From the NCBI RefSeq assembly GCF_003955665.1, contig NZ_RXHU01000054.1:1-64000 (forward strand): DNA of 64,000 bases. The letters are read 5' to 3'. The stretch comes from Paenibacillus whitsoniae (lineage in GTDB: Bacteria; Bacillota; Bacilli; Paenibacillales; NBRC-103111). Both the position numbers and the translations under genes were made by a program. Positions 34,579 through 44,116 of the stretch are shown in pieces. The notes under the pieces are model-generated. The model did no database searches. It was given only the letters and a program-made list of their open reading frames with translations, and was not told the origin of the DNA. The stretch's first letter is position 1. The number at the start of each line of letters is the position of its first letter.

Positions 34579-35910
34579 TTGTTGACGGAATTTTCGCAAG
34601 GTCCGGTGCTGTGGCAGACTGTCGCCGCGCTTGTTATTTTCGCCGCTGCTTATTTGGCCATTCTCATAGAAAAATGGGACCGGACCTACACCGCGCTTGT
34701 CGGTGCCGTTCTGATGATCGCGCTCGGTATCGTGCCGATCCAAAAGGCGCTTTCCGGCTATGCCAATTGGCCGCTCGTGCTTTATATCGCCAGCTTGTTC
34801 ATCCTGTCGGCTCTGATCGGGCAGACGGGCGTACTCGCTTACGCGGCAAGCGGCATGCTTCGCAAATTCAGACTAAGACCGATTGCGGTGCTGATCAGTG
34901 TATCTCTGCTCGCCGCGCTCGTAGCCGCTTGTTTTGACAGCCTCATCGCCGTTGCCCTTTTCGTTCCTTTCCTGCTGAAAACGTCGAAAATGATGAAAAT
35001 AACACCGGTCCCTTTTATAATTTCGGTACTGATTTCCGTCCATATCGGCGGGGCCGCAACGATCATGGGCAACTTGCCGAACCGGCTGATCGCCGGTGGC
35101 GGGCGCATGACGCCAGGTCAGCTTGTCTTGCAGCTGGCGCCGCTCGTACTTCTTTTACTTGCTGTGCTGTACCTCATCATGTGGGGACTGTACCGCAACA
35201 AGCTGATCGTTGCGGAAACGTACAAGCGGGAGCTGCTGCGCCTCACACCCAGCTCCTACCTGAACGCCGACCGCAACTTCGTCGTGATCGGCACAACCGT
35301 GATCGCGCTGACGCTCATTGCGCTGATGCTGCACCGCCTGCTCGGCATGCAGCCGGCTTATGTCGCAGCGATTGGCGCTGTGCTCGCGCTCGCAGCCAAC
35401 TATAAAGCCGTCGTTCAGACGGCTGTGAAGAAAGATTATCGCGCACTGTGGCACACATTTCGGGACATGCAAGTGCTCTACTTCCTGGGCTTGTTCATCA
35501 TGGCAGGGGGGCTGACCTACTCCGGTATTGCAGGATTCTTCGCTTACCGCGGCCTCGAAATGAGCCAAGGCAGCGTTTCCTTCCTGTCGACGCTGCTGCT
35601 GTGGCTGACCGGCTTTGGCTCAGCGATGATGGATGAAGTGCCGTATATCACGGCGATGATGCCGATTGTCGACAGTATCCGCGAGGCCCTGGAAGCGTCC
35701 GTTCAGCCGATCTGGCTGGCGTTGATCATCGGCAGCGCGATCGGAGGCAGCGCAACGCTGATCAGCTCGGTGACGAACATGGTTGCGGCGTCGCTTTCGG
35801 AGCAGGAGGGGGGAGGGCTTACCCAGCGCGGCTATGTGGCCGTAGCGCTGCCGGTCTGCCTGATTTTAATCGGGGTTGCAACGCTTTATTTCCGATTATT
35901 CCTCGTGTAA
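34579..35910 (+). CDS. SLC13/ArsB-NhaD-type ion transporter
   Basis: A 443-residue integral membrane protein with about 11-12 TM segments. The pattern IEKWDRTYTALVGAVLMIALGI followed by a re-entrant region GGAATIMGNLPNRL, repeated near the C-terminus as GGSATLISSVTNMVAA, is typical of the ion-transporter superfamily (ArsB, NhaD, CitM, SLC13). The transported ion cannot be told from sequence. TTG start at 34579 with GAGGTG about ten bases before it. It is divergent from the YrzE-like gene. Confidence 0.8.
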   Translation: MLTEFSQGPVLWQTVAALVIFAAAYLAILIEKWDRTYTALVGAVLMIALGIVPIQKALSGYANWPLVLYIASLFILSALIGQTGVLAYAASGMLRKFRLRPIAVLISVSLLAALVAACFDSLIAVALFVPFLLKTSKMMKITPVPFIISVLISVHIGGAATIMGNLPNRLIAGGGRMTPGQLVLQLAPLVLLLLAVLYLIMWGLYRNKLIVAETYKRELLRLTPSSYLNADRNFVVIGTTVIALTLIALMLHRLLGMQPAYVAAIGAVLALAANYKAVVQTAVKKDYRALWHTFRDMQVLYFLGLFIMAGGLTYSGIAGFFAYRGLEMSQGSVSFLSTLLLWLTGFGSAMMDEVPYITAMMPIVDSIREALEASVQPIWLALIIGSAIGGSATLISSVTNMVAASLSEQEGGGLTQRGYVAVALPVCLILIGVATLYFRLFLV

Positions 35911-36018
35911 GCTGCCAACAATTGAATACGTAAAAACTGCATGATGAGTAACGTGAGCGGTCAGAATACCAGTGAACTCCGAGAACGAGCAAGAGCTTGA
36001 GAACCAGGGAGGCTAACA

Positions 36019-36699
36019 ATGGATATTCTGACCATTTTTTTGCGCACGGTGCTCATCTATTTTGTCGTGTTTCTCATGCTGAGAATCATGGGGAAGCGGG
36101 AAATCGGCAAGTTGTCGCTGTTTGATCTCGTGATTTCCATCATGGTTGCCGAGATCGCGGTTTTTGTTCTGGAAGACGCGCACAAGCCGCTTCTCAGCGG
36201 ACTTGTCCCGATGGCGACTTTGGTGCTCATTCAAGTCCTCATCGCCTACATTACATTGAAAAGCCGTACACTTCGCGTACTGTTTGACGGCAAACCTAGT
36301 GTGCTTATTCATAAAGGCAATCTCAACCGCGAGGAAATGAGAAAGCACCGCTACAATTTGGACGATCTCATGCTGCAGCTGCGGCAAAATAAAATTATGA
36401 ACGTGGCGGACGTGGAGTTTGCCATTTTGGAGCCTTCAGGGAAGCTTAGTGTGGTGGAAAAAGAAATGAAAGAAAGAGCGGCGGATGATGACAAAATGAA
36501 AGCAGCCATCCGTTACGAAGGGCTGCCGCTGCCTCTCATTATGGATGGCAAGGTGCAGGACGAGAATTTGGAGAAAATCGGCCAAAATCGCTTCTGGCTT
36601 AAAAATCAGCTGCAATCCAAGGGAGCCCGTGATTTCAAGGAAGTGTTCTACTGCTCGATCGATCATCGCGGGCGGATGTTTTTGGACCGAAAACGCTGA
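36019..36699 (+). CDS. YetF-like DUF421 membrane protein
   Basis: A 226-residue protein with three N-terminal TM segments (about 4-75) containing MGKREIGKLSLFDLVISIMVAEIA, then a cytoplasmic DUF421 domain (LFDGKPSVLIHKGNLN, RYNLDDLMLQLRQ, DVEFAILEPSGKLSV). YetF-type proteins are widespread in spore formers; YetF relatives influence spore germination and sporulation in some bacilli. GGGAGG lies eight bases before the ATG. Convergent with spoVB. Confidence 0.85.
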   Translation: MDILTIFLRTVLIYFVVFLMLRIMGKREIGKLSLFDLVISIMVAEIAVFVLEDAHKPLLSGLVPMATLVLIQVLIAYITLKSRTLRVLFDGKPSVLIHKGNLNREEMRKHRYNLDDLMLQLRQNKIMNVADVEFAILEPSGKLSVVEKEMKERAADDDKMKAAIRYEGLPLPLIMDGKVQDENLEKIGQNRFWLKNQLQSKGARDFKEVFYCSIDHRGRMFLDRKR

Positions 36700-36717
36700 G
36701 CTTTACAATGGTCGGGG

Positions 36718-38283
36718 TCAACGGATTATTTTTTTTCCCATATGCATAAGCCGCTGAAGATCTTGCAGACGAATAAGCTTGAAAAGCGTAATAATGAACA
36801 GATAAGCGATCATGCCGCTGATCATCGAAGAGACAAAACGCAGCCAAGTGATGTCGATCCAGTTGGTATACATGAAGAGATAGCTGACGCCCCCGGAGAC
36901 AAGCATCGCGACGCCGATTTTGCCGAACGAACTGCCGTCCATTTTGAATTTCAGCAGCCGGACCACGCTGTTCCAGTGCAGCAGCGTAACCAGAACGATG
37001 TTGATGTTGATGGCGAATACAGCGCCTTGAATGCCGAGCTCTGGCCTACTGGCCAGGAAGTAAATGAGCAGCAGTTTGACGACCGACCCGATGAGGGTGT
37101 TGACGAGCGCGGCGCCGGGCTTGTTGAGCGCTTGCAGCGCGGCCTGCAACGGCGACTGAAAATAAATAAATATCGCGACAGGCGCCATCATTTTAAGCAT
37201 TGTGCTGACATCCGGCTGATTATACATATAGGTGCAAATGGGTTCGGCGAGGACGAACATCAGCACGGCAAAAGGTGCTCCGGTCACCAACGCCAGTTTA
37301 AGGGACTGATGCAGGCGCATGTGGATCGTTTTCATATCTTTGCGCGCCGCGGCTTCACTTAAAGATGGGATCAAAGAAACCGATAAAGACATGGTGAGGG
37401 CACTCGGGAGCAAAATAATCGGGATAATCATCCCTTGAAGCGCGCCGTATTGGGCGGTTGCGAGCTTGGTCGTGATGCCGGCGATGGCCAGACTTTGGGC
37501 GATCAGGATCGATTCGAGCAGATAGGAGCTTGCACCGATCAATTTGCTGCCGGTAATCGGGATGGAAATGCGCATGATTTTGCGGAAATTCGTAAATCTT
37601 CCGGTCGATTTCTTCGTGCCGATGCTGGCAATGGGCGCCTGGGGTGTTTTTTTCTTGTCCCATTTAAAATGAATATAAAGGACGACGAAGCCGGCAATTT
37701 CGCCCGCGAGCACGCCGATCATCGCGCCTGCCGCCGCGTACTCGACCCCGTACGGAACCATCATGTAGGCGCACACCAGCACCATGACGATGCGGATTAA
37801 CGTCTCCGTCGTTTGGCTCGTGGCGGTCGGAATCATATTCTGCCTGCCCTGGAAGTATCCGCGATAGACGGCCGAAACGCCGATAATCGGGATGAGCGGA
37901 CTCATGCACAGAAACGTATAGTAAACGCGGTCATCGGTTAACAGGTGCGAGGTGATCCAGGAGGCCCCGAACAGACAGACAAGTGTGAAAAAAGCGCTGA
38001 GCGTCGCGGTAATGGCGAGAGAGATCCGCAGAATGGAGCGGATGCGGCTCTCATTGTGCTCGGCCTCGGCTTCCGCAATCAGCTTGGCGATCGCCACCGG
38101 GATCCCGCCGGTAATGATCGTTAAGATGACGGACAGAAACGGCCATCCCATATGATAGATACCGATGCCTTCTGCACCGATAACACGCGGCAGCGTCATT
38201 CTCGGAATAAAGCCGAGGATGCGGTTCACAATTCCGGCGGCAAGCAGAATGAGCGTGCCTCTAATAAACGATTGCTTGGTCAC
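36718..38283 (-). CDS. spoVB: SpoVB-like polysaccharide/lipid flippase (MurJ/MATE superfamily)
   Basis: A 521-residue protein with about 14 TM segments. FIRGTLILLAAGIVNRILGFIPRMTLPRVIGAEGIGIYHMGWPFL is split here only as a description of the N-terminus: RGTLILLAAGIVNRILGF marks the SpoVB family. SpoVB is needed for spore cortex synthesis, probably moving a lipid-linked precursor. I chose GTG 38283 (MTKQSFIRG) after AAGAGGG; ATG 38310 and an ATG at 38343 would extend the N-terminus. Next to comN as in Bacillus. Confidence 0.88.
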   Translation of the reverse strand: MTKQSFIRGTLILLAAGIVNRILGFIPRMTLPRVIGAEGIGIYHMGWPFLSVILTIITGGIPVAIAKLIAEAEAEHNESRIRSILRISLAITATLSAFFTLVCLFGASWITSHLLTDDRVYYTFLCMSPLIPIIGVSAVYRGYFQGRQNMIPTATSQTTETLIRIVMVLVCAYMMVPYGVEYAAAGAMIGVLAGEIAGFVVLYIHFKWDKKKTPQAPIASIGTKKSTGRFTNFRKIMRISIPITGSKLIGASSYLLESILIAQSLAIAGITTKLATAQYGALQGMIIPIILLPSALTMSLSVSLIPSLSEAAARKDMKTIHMRLHQSLKLALVTGAPFAVLMFVLAEPICTYMYNQPDVSTMLKMMAPVAIFIYFQSPLQAALQALNKPGAALVNTLIGSVVKLLLIYFLASRPELGIQGAVFAININIVLVTLLHWNSVVRLLKFKMDGSSFGKIGVAMLVSGGVSYLFMYTNWIDITWLRFVSSMISGMIAYLFIITLFKLIRLQDLQRLMHMGKKIIR

Positions 38284-38445
38284 TCCCAACCCTCTTTTCG
38301 GTTCAGTCATACCTAAGAATATGCGGGGGCTGGCCAAGCTCATGCTAACATTTTACGGACAAGGGAGGCGCGGAGGAGGAGAATAACGTTACGATCTCGA
38401 ATAATTCAAAGATTCAGGTAAATCATACCTTAGGAGGACCTCCCC

Positions 38446-38733
38446 ATGAGCGAAGAAGAACGGATCGTCAGCGAGGAAGAGGACGGCGCCGGCATGACGG
38501 ATCACGAGTTGAACGAGATTATTGAGGGGCTCTGCGCCAGCAAGGCGGAGGAGTTTGTCCTGCTGGGCTATGATCAGGTGACCGGCAAAGATATATGGGA
38601 TTGTGTCAACGAGAAATATCGGAAGTCAGGGATGCCTTCACTTCATCAAATTGTCAATGACATCTTGTCGCTGAAGACTACACAGTTCATGAACTGGATG
38701 ACAATTAGCATGTATAGAGGGACCCAATTCTAA
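38446..38733 (+). CDS. comN: Post-transcriptional regulator ComN
   Basis: A 95-residue acidic-then-basic protein with LNEIIEGLCASKAEEFVLLGY and VTGKDIWDCVNEKY, typical of the ComN/YrzD family, which in Bacillus promotes comE mRNA accumulation at septa and poles. TAGGAGGA upstream of the ATG. Its position between spoVB and secD matches Bacillus. Confidence 0.88.
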   Translation: MSEEERIVSEEEDGAGMTDHELNEIIEGLCASKAEEFVLLGYDQVTGKDIWDCVNEKYRKSGMPSLHQIVNDILSLKTTQFMNWMTISMYRGTQF

Positions 38734-38748
38734 CGATTGGGGCTTTTT
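38723..38748 (+). terminator. Terminator after comN
   Basis: CCCAAT (38723-38728) pairs with ATTGGG (38736-38741), followed by C and a run of eight T. The left arm overlaps the last codons of comN. Confidence 0.7.
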
Positions 38749-38779
38749 TTTGCAGCCTCACAAGAGAAATCGACTTAAA

Positions 38780-38808
38780 TTGACTCGTTTTTCAGACCTG
38801 AGTATAAT
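38780..38808 (+). promoter_or_regulatory. SigA promoter for secD-secF
   Basis: TTGACT, a 17-nt spacer and TATAAT stand 36 bp before the secD start: near-consensus and well placed. Confidence 0.85.
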
Positions 38809-38843
38809 AGGCATATTGAGTATCGAAGGGAGACAAGCATGAG

Positions 38844-40079
38844 ATGCTGGATTGGAAAAGAATTTCGTTCTTCTTTCTAACGGTTGTCATTGTTCTCGGC
38901 GCAATCGGAGCAACGAGCCCTAGACTAGTTGATCGAATCAAGCTTGGTTTGGATTTGAAGGGCGGTTTTGAAATATTGTACACCGCCGAGCCGCTGACGG
39001 CCGGTCAGCCGCTCACGAAGGAAACGCTTACGGAAGCAGCGGAAAGCCTTGCCAAACGTGCCGATTCCCTCGGCGTGGCAGAGCCGGAAGTGTATCCGGA
39101 AGGTTCGGACCGAATCCGTGTCCGTCTGGCGGGCGTGGAGAACGAAGAAGAAGTGCGGACGATGATGTCCAAACCGGCTGTCCTGACATTCAGAGGACCG
39201 GACGGCACCGTGTACATGAACGGAACGGATTTCGTTGAGAATGCGGCGAAGCTCAGCTACGATCCGAACACGAAACAGCCGATCGTTGAGATTAAAATGA
39301 AAAGCCGCGAGAAGTTCAAAGAGGTGACGACGAAGCTGGTGGGCAGCTCCCTTTCCATTTATTTGGACGATCAGCTGCAATCGACGGCGTCGGTCAACTA
39401 TCCGATTGACAGCGATTCCGCGATTATTACGCAAACGAACGTAACAGAAGCGACGAAAGTAGCCAAAATGATCAACCTTGGCGCGATGCCGCTCAAACTG
39501 ACGGAAAAATACATACAGCGCGTTGACGCAACGCTGGGGAAAGCTTCCCTGCATGAGACTGCGCGAGCAGGCTTGATCGCTTCGATCTTGATCTTCCTGT
39601 TCATGGTGCTATACTACCGTGTGCCAGGTTTGGTGGCGGCGTTCACCCTGATTACTTACATTTGGGTGCTGCTGGCGATTTTTGACTTTATGAATGCGAC
39701 GCTCACGCTTCCGGGGATTGCCGCGCTTGTGCTCGGTGCCGGGATGGCTGTCGATGCGAACATCATTACCTATGAGCGTATTCGCGAAGAGATTCGCGCA
39801 GGCAAGAGCATTCTGTCTTCCTTGAAAGCAGGCACGAAGCATTCCTTCCGTACGATCATGGATGCCAACGTGACCAACTTGATTGCAGGCATCGTGCTGT
39901 ACTATGTCGGCAATGGGGCGATCCGCGGATTTGCCGTTATTACGATGCTGAGCATCATCATTTCCATCATCACCAACGTTGTGTTCTCGAGATGGCTGCT
40001 GCACCTGATTATCCGAGGTAATTTGCTCAAAAAGCCAAGTTATTTCGGTGTGAAGGAGGCAGACATCCGTGGACTCTAA
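38844..40079 (+). CDS. secD: Protein translocase subunit SecD
   Basis: A 411-residue membrane protein that, with SecF, uses the proton gradient to help pull exported proteins out of SecYEG. Motifs: LGLDLKGGFEILY (about 32-44) after TM1, the periplasmic-type P1 domain, and the TM4 region GAGMAVDANIITYERIREE. ATG 38844, GAAGGGAGA upstream. It is separate from secF here, while B. subtilis has a fused SecDF. Its end overlaps secF by 11 bp. Confidence 0.96.
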   Translation: MLDWKRISFFFLTVVIVLGAIGATSPRLVDRIKLGLDLKGGFEILYTAEPLTAGQPLTKETLTEAAESLAKRADSLGVAEPEVYPEGSDRIRVRLAGVENEEEVRTMMSKPAVLTFRGPDGTVYMNGTDFVENAAKLSYDPNTKQPIVEIKMKSREKFKEVTTKLVGSSLSIYLDDQLQSTASVNYPIDSDSAIITQTNVTEATKVAKMINLGAMPLKLTEKYIQRVDATLGKASLHETARAGLIASILIFLFMVLYYRVPGLVAAFTLITYIWVLLAIFDFMNATLTLPGIAALVLGAGMAVDANIITYERIREEIRAGKSILSSLKAGTKHSFRTIMDANVTNLIAGIVLYYVGNGAIRGFAVITMLSIIISIITNVVFSRWLLHLIIRGNLLKKPSYFGVKEADIRGL

Positions 40080-40995
40080 GAAGCGTTTTGATTTTGTAAG
40101 AAGCCGCAACAAATTTTTCTTGATTTCTGCGGTGATTCTGCTGGTTGGCTTAATTATGATTTTCGTATCCAGCATGAATTTCGGCGTTGACTTCAAGGCT
40201 GGCACCAATATTGACCTCGTGGTTGGCAAGCAATTGGAAAAAGCAAAGGTTGATGAGGTGCTGAAAGGCTTGACGTCCGGCGGCGATTTAAAATCCAGAT
40301 ACGCCGATCCGACGATCGGCGGTACGAACAGCGACCGCGTATCCATTCGTTTTGACGATGTGCTGGACGATGCAACGGTCACGAAGATTCAGAAGGCGTT
40401 TGAGACGGCTTACAGCACGACGGTGAGCAAAGAGATCAATACGGTCGACCCGCAGTTGGCCAAAGAGTTGTTGCTCAAAGCGGTGTACGCCGTGGCGATT
40501 GCCAGCGTGCTGATCTGCGTCTACGTAAGCATCCGCTTCGAATGGCGCTTCGCCATTGCGGCCATTATCGCGATTTTGCACGATGCGTTTATGGTTATCG
40601 CGGTATTCGCGATTTTCCGTCTGGAAGTGAATCTACCGTTCCTGGCAGCGGTGCTGACGACGATCGGTTACTCGATTAACGATAAAATCGTTATCTTCGA
40701 CCGGATCCGTGAGAATCTGCGCTTTGCAAAGCTGAAAACCGATGAAGATCTGGTTGCGCTGGTGAACGACAGTATTTGGCAAACAATGGCGCGGAACATC
40801 AATACGGTTCTCGTCGTTCTCATTGCCGCAGGCTGCTTATACGTCTTCGGCAGCGAATCGATCAAGCTGTTTGCGCTTGCGAAGCTGGTCGGTTTGACGA
40901 GCGGGGCGTACTCCTCGATCTTTATCGCATGTTCGCTTTGGTATTTGCTCAAACGTAAATCGTTACGCAGTTCTAAAAAGAAAGTTGCAGCGTAA
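40069..40995 (+). CDS. secF: Protein translocase subunit SecF
   Basis: A 308-residue partner of SecD with six TM segments. FRFDFVxxRN-like KRFDFVRSRNKFF start, FGVDFKAGTNIDL after TM1, and GYSINDKIVIFDRIRENL in TM4 are the SecF signatures. GTG start at 40069 inside the end of secD, preceded by GGAGG, so translation is coupled. Confidence 0.96.
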   Translation: MDSKKRFDFVRSRNKFFLISAVILLVGLIMIFVSSMNFGVDFKAGTNIDLVVGKQLEKAKVDEVLKGLTSGGDLKSRYADPTIGGTNSDRVSIRFDDVLDDATVTKIQKAFETAYSTTVSKEINTVDPQLAKELLLKAVYAVAIASVLICVYVSIRFEWRFAIAAIIAILHDAFMVIAVFAIFRLEVNLPFLAAVLTTIGYSINDKIVIFDRIRENLRFAKLKTDEDLVALVNDSIWQTMARNINTVLVVLIAAGCLYVFGSESIKLFALAKLVGLTSGAYSSIFIACSLWYLLKRKSLRSSKKKVAA

Positions 40996-41009
40996 TAACC
41001 ATAGTAAAC

Positions 41010-41035
41010 GGCCGCGTGAATATTGCGCGGCCTTT
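41010..41035 (+). terminator. Weak terminator after secF
   Basis: GGCCGCG and GCGCGGCC form a 7-bp GC stem followed only by TTTG. Confidence 0.5.
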
Positions 41036-41060
41036 GTATCCTTTTAGGGGGAATGACCTG

Positions 41061-41591
41061 GTGAGTGACGAGCGTTTTCACAAGAATCGCCTTAGGGGAG
41101 GCATTATTATCGTTCTCGGTCTTGCGGCGGGTTTTCAGGCCGTCAGCATCGTTCTCGAGAAACAGACGGACAGCGCTTGGTTGTCCAAGACTGGCGCCAT
41201 TGCGGGATTGCTCGTGGCCTTGCTGGCGATCCGTGCGGGGTTCAGGTATATATGGAGATCGCCGCAGGCGGGGCCTCGCAGTGAGCGCCAGCATGACGAG
41301 GCTGCTGATATGCTTGAAGCTGTGCAGCGCATGCACGGCGTGATTACGGTCGACGAGCTGAAAGCGCGTGAGCAGGGGCATTATGTGGTCGTGGATATGC
41401 GCGTCAGCGTCAACCCGAGACTTTCGGTATGGGAAGGTCATGAGATTTCAAAACGAATCAAACATCAGCTCATGAAACAGTATCACCATGTGACCGATGT
41501 TACCATTCATGTGATTCCTTACGATGCGGGCTATCCATACAAGCCAGGCAATGAGACGGATGTCGGCGAACTGCCGACGGTTATACACTAA
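41061..41591 (+). CDS. Short cation-efflux-type protein: two TM segments plus a ZT-dimer-like domain
   Basis: A 176-residue protein with two hydrophobic segments (about 12-32 and 40-60) and a C-terminal domain (about 80-165; MHGVITVDELKAREQGHYVVVDMRVSVNPRLSVWEGHEIS) that fits the cytoplasmic dimerisation domain of cation diffusion facilitators. Full CDF transporters have six TM segments and are near 300 residues; the metal-site motifs of TM2 and TM5 are not present here. In other bacilli a full cation transporter can sit between secDF and recJ, so this may be a reduced descendant. GTG start with GGGGGA. Confidence 0.65.
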   Translation: MSDERFHKNRLRGGIIIVLGLAAGFQAVSIVLEKQTDSAWLSKTGAIAGLLVALLAIRAGFRYIWRSPQAGPRSERQHDEAADMLEAVQRMHGVITVDELKAREQGHYVVVDMRVSVNPRLSVWEGHEISKRIKHQLMKQYHHVTDVTIHVIPYDAGYPYKPGNETDVGELPTVIH

Positions 41592-41598
41592 ATTGAGT

Positions 41599-41644
41599 GT
41601 TCAAAAAGTCGGGTTTTCAGCACCGAGAAGACGACTTTTTGAAC
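41599..41644. repeat. Intact palindromic element between the CDF-like gene and recJ
   Basis: GTTCAAAAAGTCG (41599-41611) and CGACTTTTTGAAC (41632-41644) are perfect 13-bp arms around a 20-nt loop. It follows the CDF-like stop by 7 bp and may end that transcript. It is related to the decayed copy at 13691-13740, so it belongs to a dispersed repeat family. Confidence 0.8.
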
Positions 41645-41674
41645 TACCTTATTAGAACGCAGGAGGATACACAG

Positions 41675-44086
41675 TTGTTAGCACCCAAGGCAAGATGGAG
41701 CATAGGCCACGCAGATGAAGAACTTGTTCGCATCTTCGTTCAGGAGCTGCAGATTGATCCGCTCGTCGCGAGAATCCTGGTGCTTCGAGATATTCGCACC
41801 GTGCCTGCTGCTAAACAATTTCTAAATGGAAGCGCGGACGATTACCACGATCCGTTCGGGCTGGACGGCATGCGCGAGGCGGTTGAGCGCATTCGGAAGG
41901 CGCTGGATAACGGAGAATTCATCCGCATATACGGGGATTACGATGCGGACGGCGTCAGCAGCACATCGCTCATGGCCCACCTCCTGGATGGATTGGGAGC
42001 CAAGTTCGATACGTATATTCCGCATCGTATTCGCGAAGGGTATGGGCTCAACCGCGGAGCGGTCACGCTTGCCAAGGAGCAGGGCGTACAGCTCCTGATC
42101 ACGGTTGACACCGGCATCTCCGCAGCCGAAGAGATCGCCTACTGCCGCGAGCTTGGGCTTGATGTGATCGTCACAGACCACCACGAGCCCCCGGAGAGGC
42201 TTCCCGAGGCGCTCGCGGTCATTAATCCCAAGAAGCCGGGTTGTCCTTACCCGTACAAGTATTTAGCCGGCGTGGGCGTCGCCTTCAAGCTGGCGCATGC
42301 GCTGCTCGGCCGTTTTCCGGACGAGCTGCTGGAATTCGCAGCGCTCGGCACGGTTGCGGATCTGATGCCGTTGACCGGCGAGAACAGGCTCATCGTAAAG
42401 CACGGGCTCGAGCGGATGCAGGATTCCGCCTACGCCGGTTTCCGCGCGTTAATTGCCGTGTCGGGAATCGAGCGCAAGGAAGTGACCGCAGGGCATATCG
42501 GCTTTTCTTTAGCGCCCAAAATCAATGCCAGCGGGCGGCTTGAAGCGGCCGACATTGCGGTCAAGCTGCTGACCACGCGAAATCTGCAGGAAGCTGAGCA
42601 AATTGCCGCCGAATTGGATATGCTGAATAAAGAGCGTCAGCAAATTGTGGAAGACATGGTGAGCGAGGCCTTCGTCATGGCGGAGGCGCAGCGTGAGAAA
42701 GGGATGGACAAGGTCATCGTCGTCGCCGCCGAAGGGTGGAATGTCGGCGTTGTCGGCATCGTAGCGTCCAAGATTGTGGAACGCTACTACCGCCCGACCC
42801 TGGTCTTAAGCATTGACCCGGCAACCGGGAAAGCGAAAGGCTCGGCGCGCTCCATCGCAGGCTTTGATTTGTATCAGGCGCTCACGGCATGCAAGGAACT
42901 GTTCGACCATTACGGCGGGCACCAGGCGGCCGCAGGCATGACCCTGAAACGGAGTCATTTGGATGAATTGACACATAGACTGAATGAAATCGCCGCCTCC
43001 CTGTTAACGGAACAGGACTATATCCCGCTGATTAAAGCGGATAGTCAGTGTCATTTGGCGGATGTGCCGATCGCTTGCATCGAGCAGCTTGAGCTGCTGG
43101 CGCCGTTCGGCATGGGCAATCCGTCCCCGAGATTTCTGTTTTCCGGCGCTTCACTCAGCGACATTCGCACGATGGGCAAGGAGAAGCAGCATCTGAAGCT
43201 GGGAATATCCCAAGCGAAGGATGAGGTCGCCTGTACGGTCGAAGCTGTCGCGTTCGGCAAAGGGCATATTGCCGGGTTGATTACGCCGTCGGCGAGCATA
43301 GATGTGGTCGGCGAGCTGTCGATTAACGAATGGAATGGTGTGCGTAAGCCGCAGATTGTGCTGCAGGACATTCGCATCGAACATAAGCAGGTGTTTGATT
43401 GGCGGGGTGCCGGCCAGCTGCGCACAAGGCTGAATGGACTGTCAGGGGCCCTCGCAGGCAGTCCTTATCAGATTACGCCGGGGCTCGTGTTGTTTCAAAC
43501 GTCGGATGAGGCGCTTTATCGGGCCCCCGGCGCCTATCTAGGCGAGGAAGTCCCGTACTGGGTTCTCGAGGACGATCAGACGCTGAGACCTGGCAATCCG
43601 CTCGCGGAATCGCTGCGTTTCGATGAAGCGCAGGACGTTGTTTTTTATACGATGCCGGGATCGATAGCAGACTTGACGAATGTGATTCAGCAAGCGGCAG
43701 GCATGTTGCGCTGCTACGCCGTTTTTGCCGAGCTTGGCGGGGGAAGCGGAAGTACGATGCCGTCGCGTGAGATGTTTAAAATGCTATATGCTTTTCTGCA
43801 AAGAGAAGCTTCCTTGCAGGTTGAAGATACGAGAGTGATGACATCCCTAAGCAAACGCTCGGGCATGTCGCCGGAAATGATCCATTTTATTTTATCCGTA
43901 TTTGAAGAGTTGTCGTTTGTCCAGAAGAAAGATAAGATAGTAACGATCAACCCTGCGCCGGCCAAAAAAGACCTGGCTTCGTCCCGCCTGTATCAGCAGC
44001 GCGCCGGGAGGCAGGAAGTAGAATCCATCGTTATGTATTCCTCAGCGAAAGAATTGGAACAATGGATGGCCCGATATATGAACTGA
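41675..44086 (+). CDS. recJ: Single-stranded-DNA-specific exonuclease RecJ
   Basis: An 803-residue 5'-3' exonuclease for recombination and mismatch repair. The DHH phosphoesterase core shows DYDADGVSSTSL, VTVDTGIS-like VDTGISAAEEI and the VTDHHEPP signature; DHHA1 shows GGHQAAAGMTL; an OB-type domain and a long C-terminal extension typical of Gram-positive RecJ follow. TTG start at 41675, with AGGAGG eight bases upstream. An in-frame ATG at 41597 would translate through the palindromic repeat and is rejected. Confidence 0.95.
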   Translation: MLAPKARWSIGHADEELVRIFVQELQIDPLVARILVLRDIRTVPAAKQFLNGSADDYHDPFGLDGMREAVERIRKALDNGEFIRIYGDYDADGVSSTSLMAHLLDGLGAKFDTYIPHRIREGYGLNRGAVTLAKEQGVQLLITVDTGISAAEEIAYCRELGLDVIVTDHHEPPERLPEALAVINPKKPGCPYPYKYLAGVGVAFKLAHALLGRFPDELLEFAALGTVADLMPLTGENRLIVKHGLERMQDSAYAGFRALIAVSGIERKEVTAGHIGFSLAPKINASGRLEAADIAVKLLTTRNLQEAEQIAAELDMLNKERQQIVEDMVSEAFVMAEAQREKGMDKVIVVAAEGWNVGVVGIVASKIVERYYRPTLVLSIDPATGKAKGSARSIAGFDLYQALTACKELFDHYGGHQAAAGMTLKRSHLDELTHRLNEIAASLLTEQDYIPLIKADSQCHLADVPIACIEQLELLAPFGMGNPSPRFLFSGASLSDIRTMGKEKQHLKLGISQAKDEVACTVEAVAFGKGHIAGLITPSASIDVVGELSINEWNGVRKPQIVLQDIRIEHKQVFDWRGAGQLRTRLNGLSGALAGSPYQITPGLVLFQTSDEALYRAPGAYLGEEVPYWVLEDDQTLRPGNPLAESLRFDEAQDVVFYTMPGSIADLTNVIQQAAGMLRCYAVFAELGGGSGSTMPSREMFKMLYAFLQREASLQVEDTRVMTSLSKRSGMSPEMIHFILSVFEELSFVQKKDKIVTINPAPAKKDLASSRLYQQRAGRQEVESIVMYSSAKELEQWMARYMN

Positions 44087-44116
44087 TCACATTATGAATG
44101 TTGGAGGCAATTGAAC

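Noticed and set aside
41597..41674. N-terminal extension of RecJ starting at 41597
   Set aside because: It would translate through the palindromic repeat; the TTG at 41675 has AGGAGG at correct spacing.
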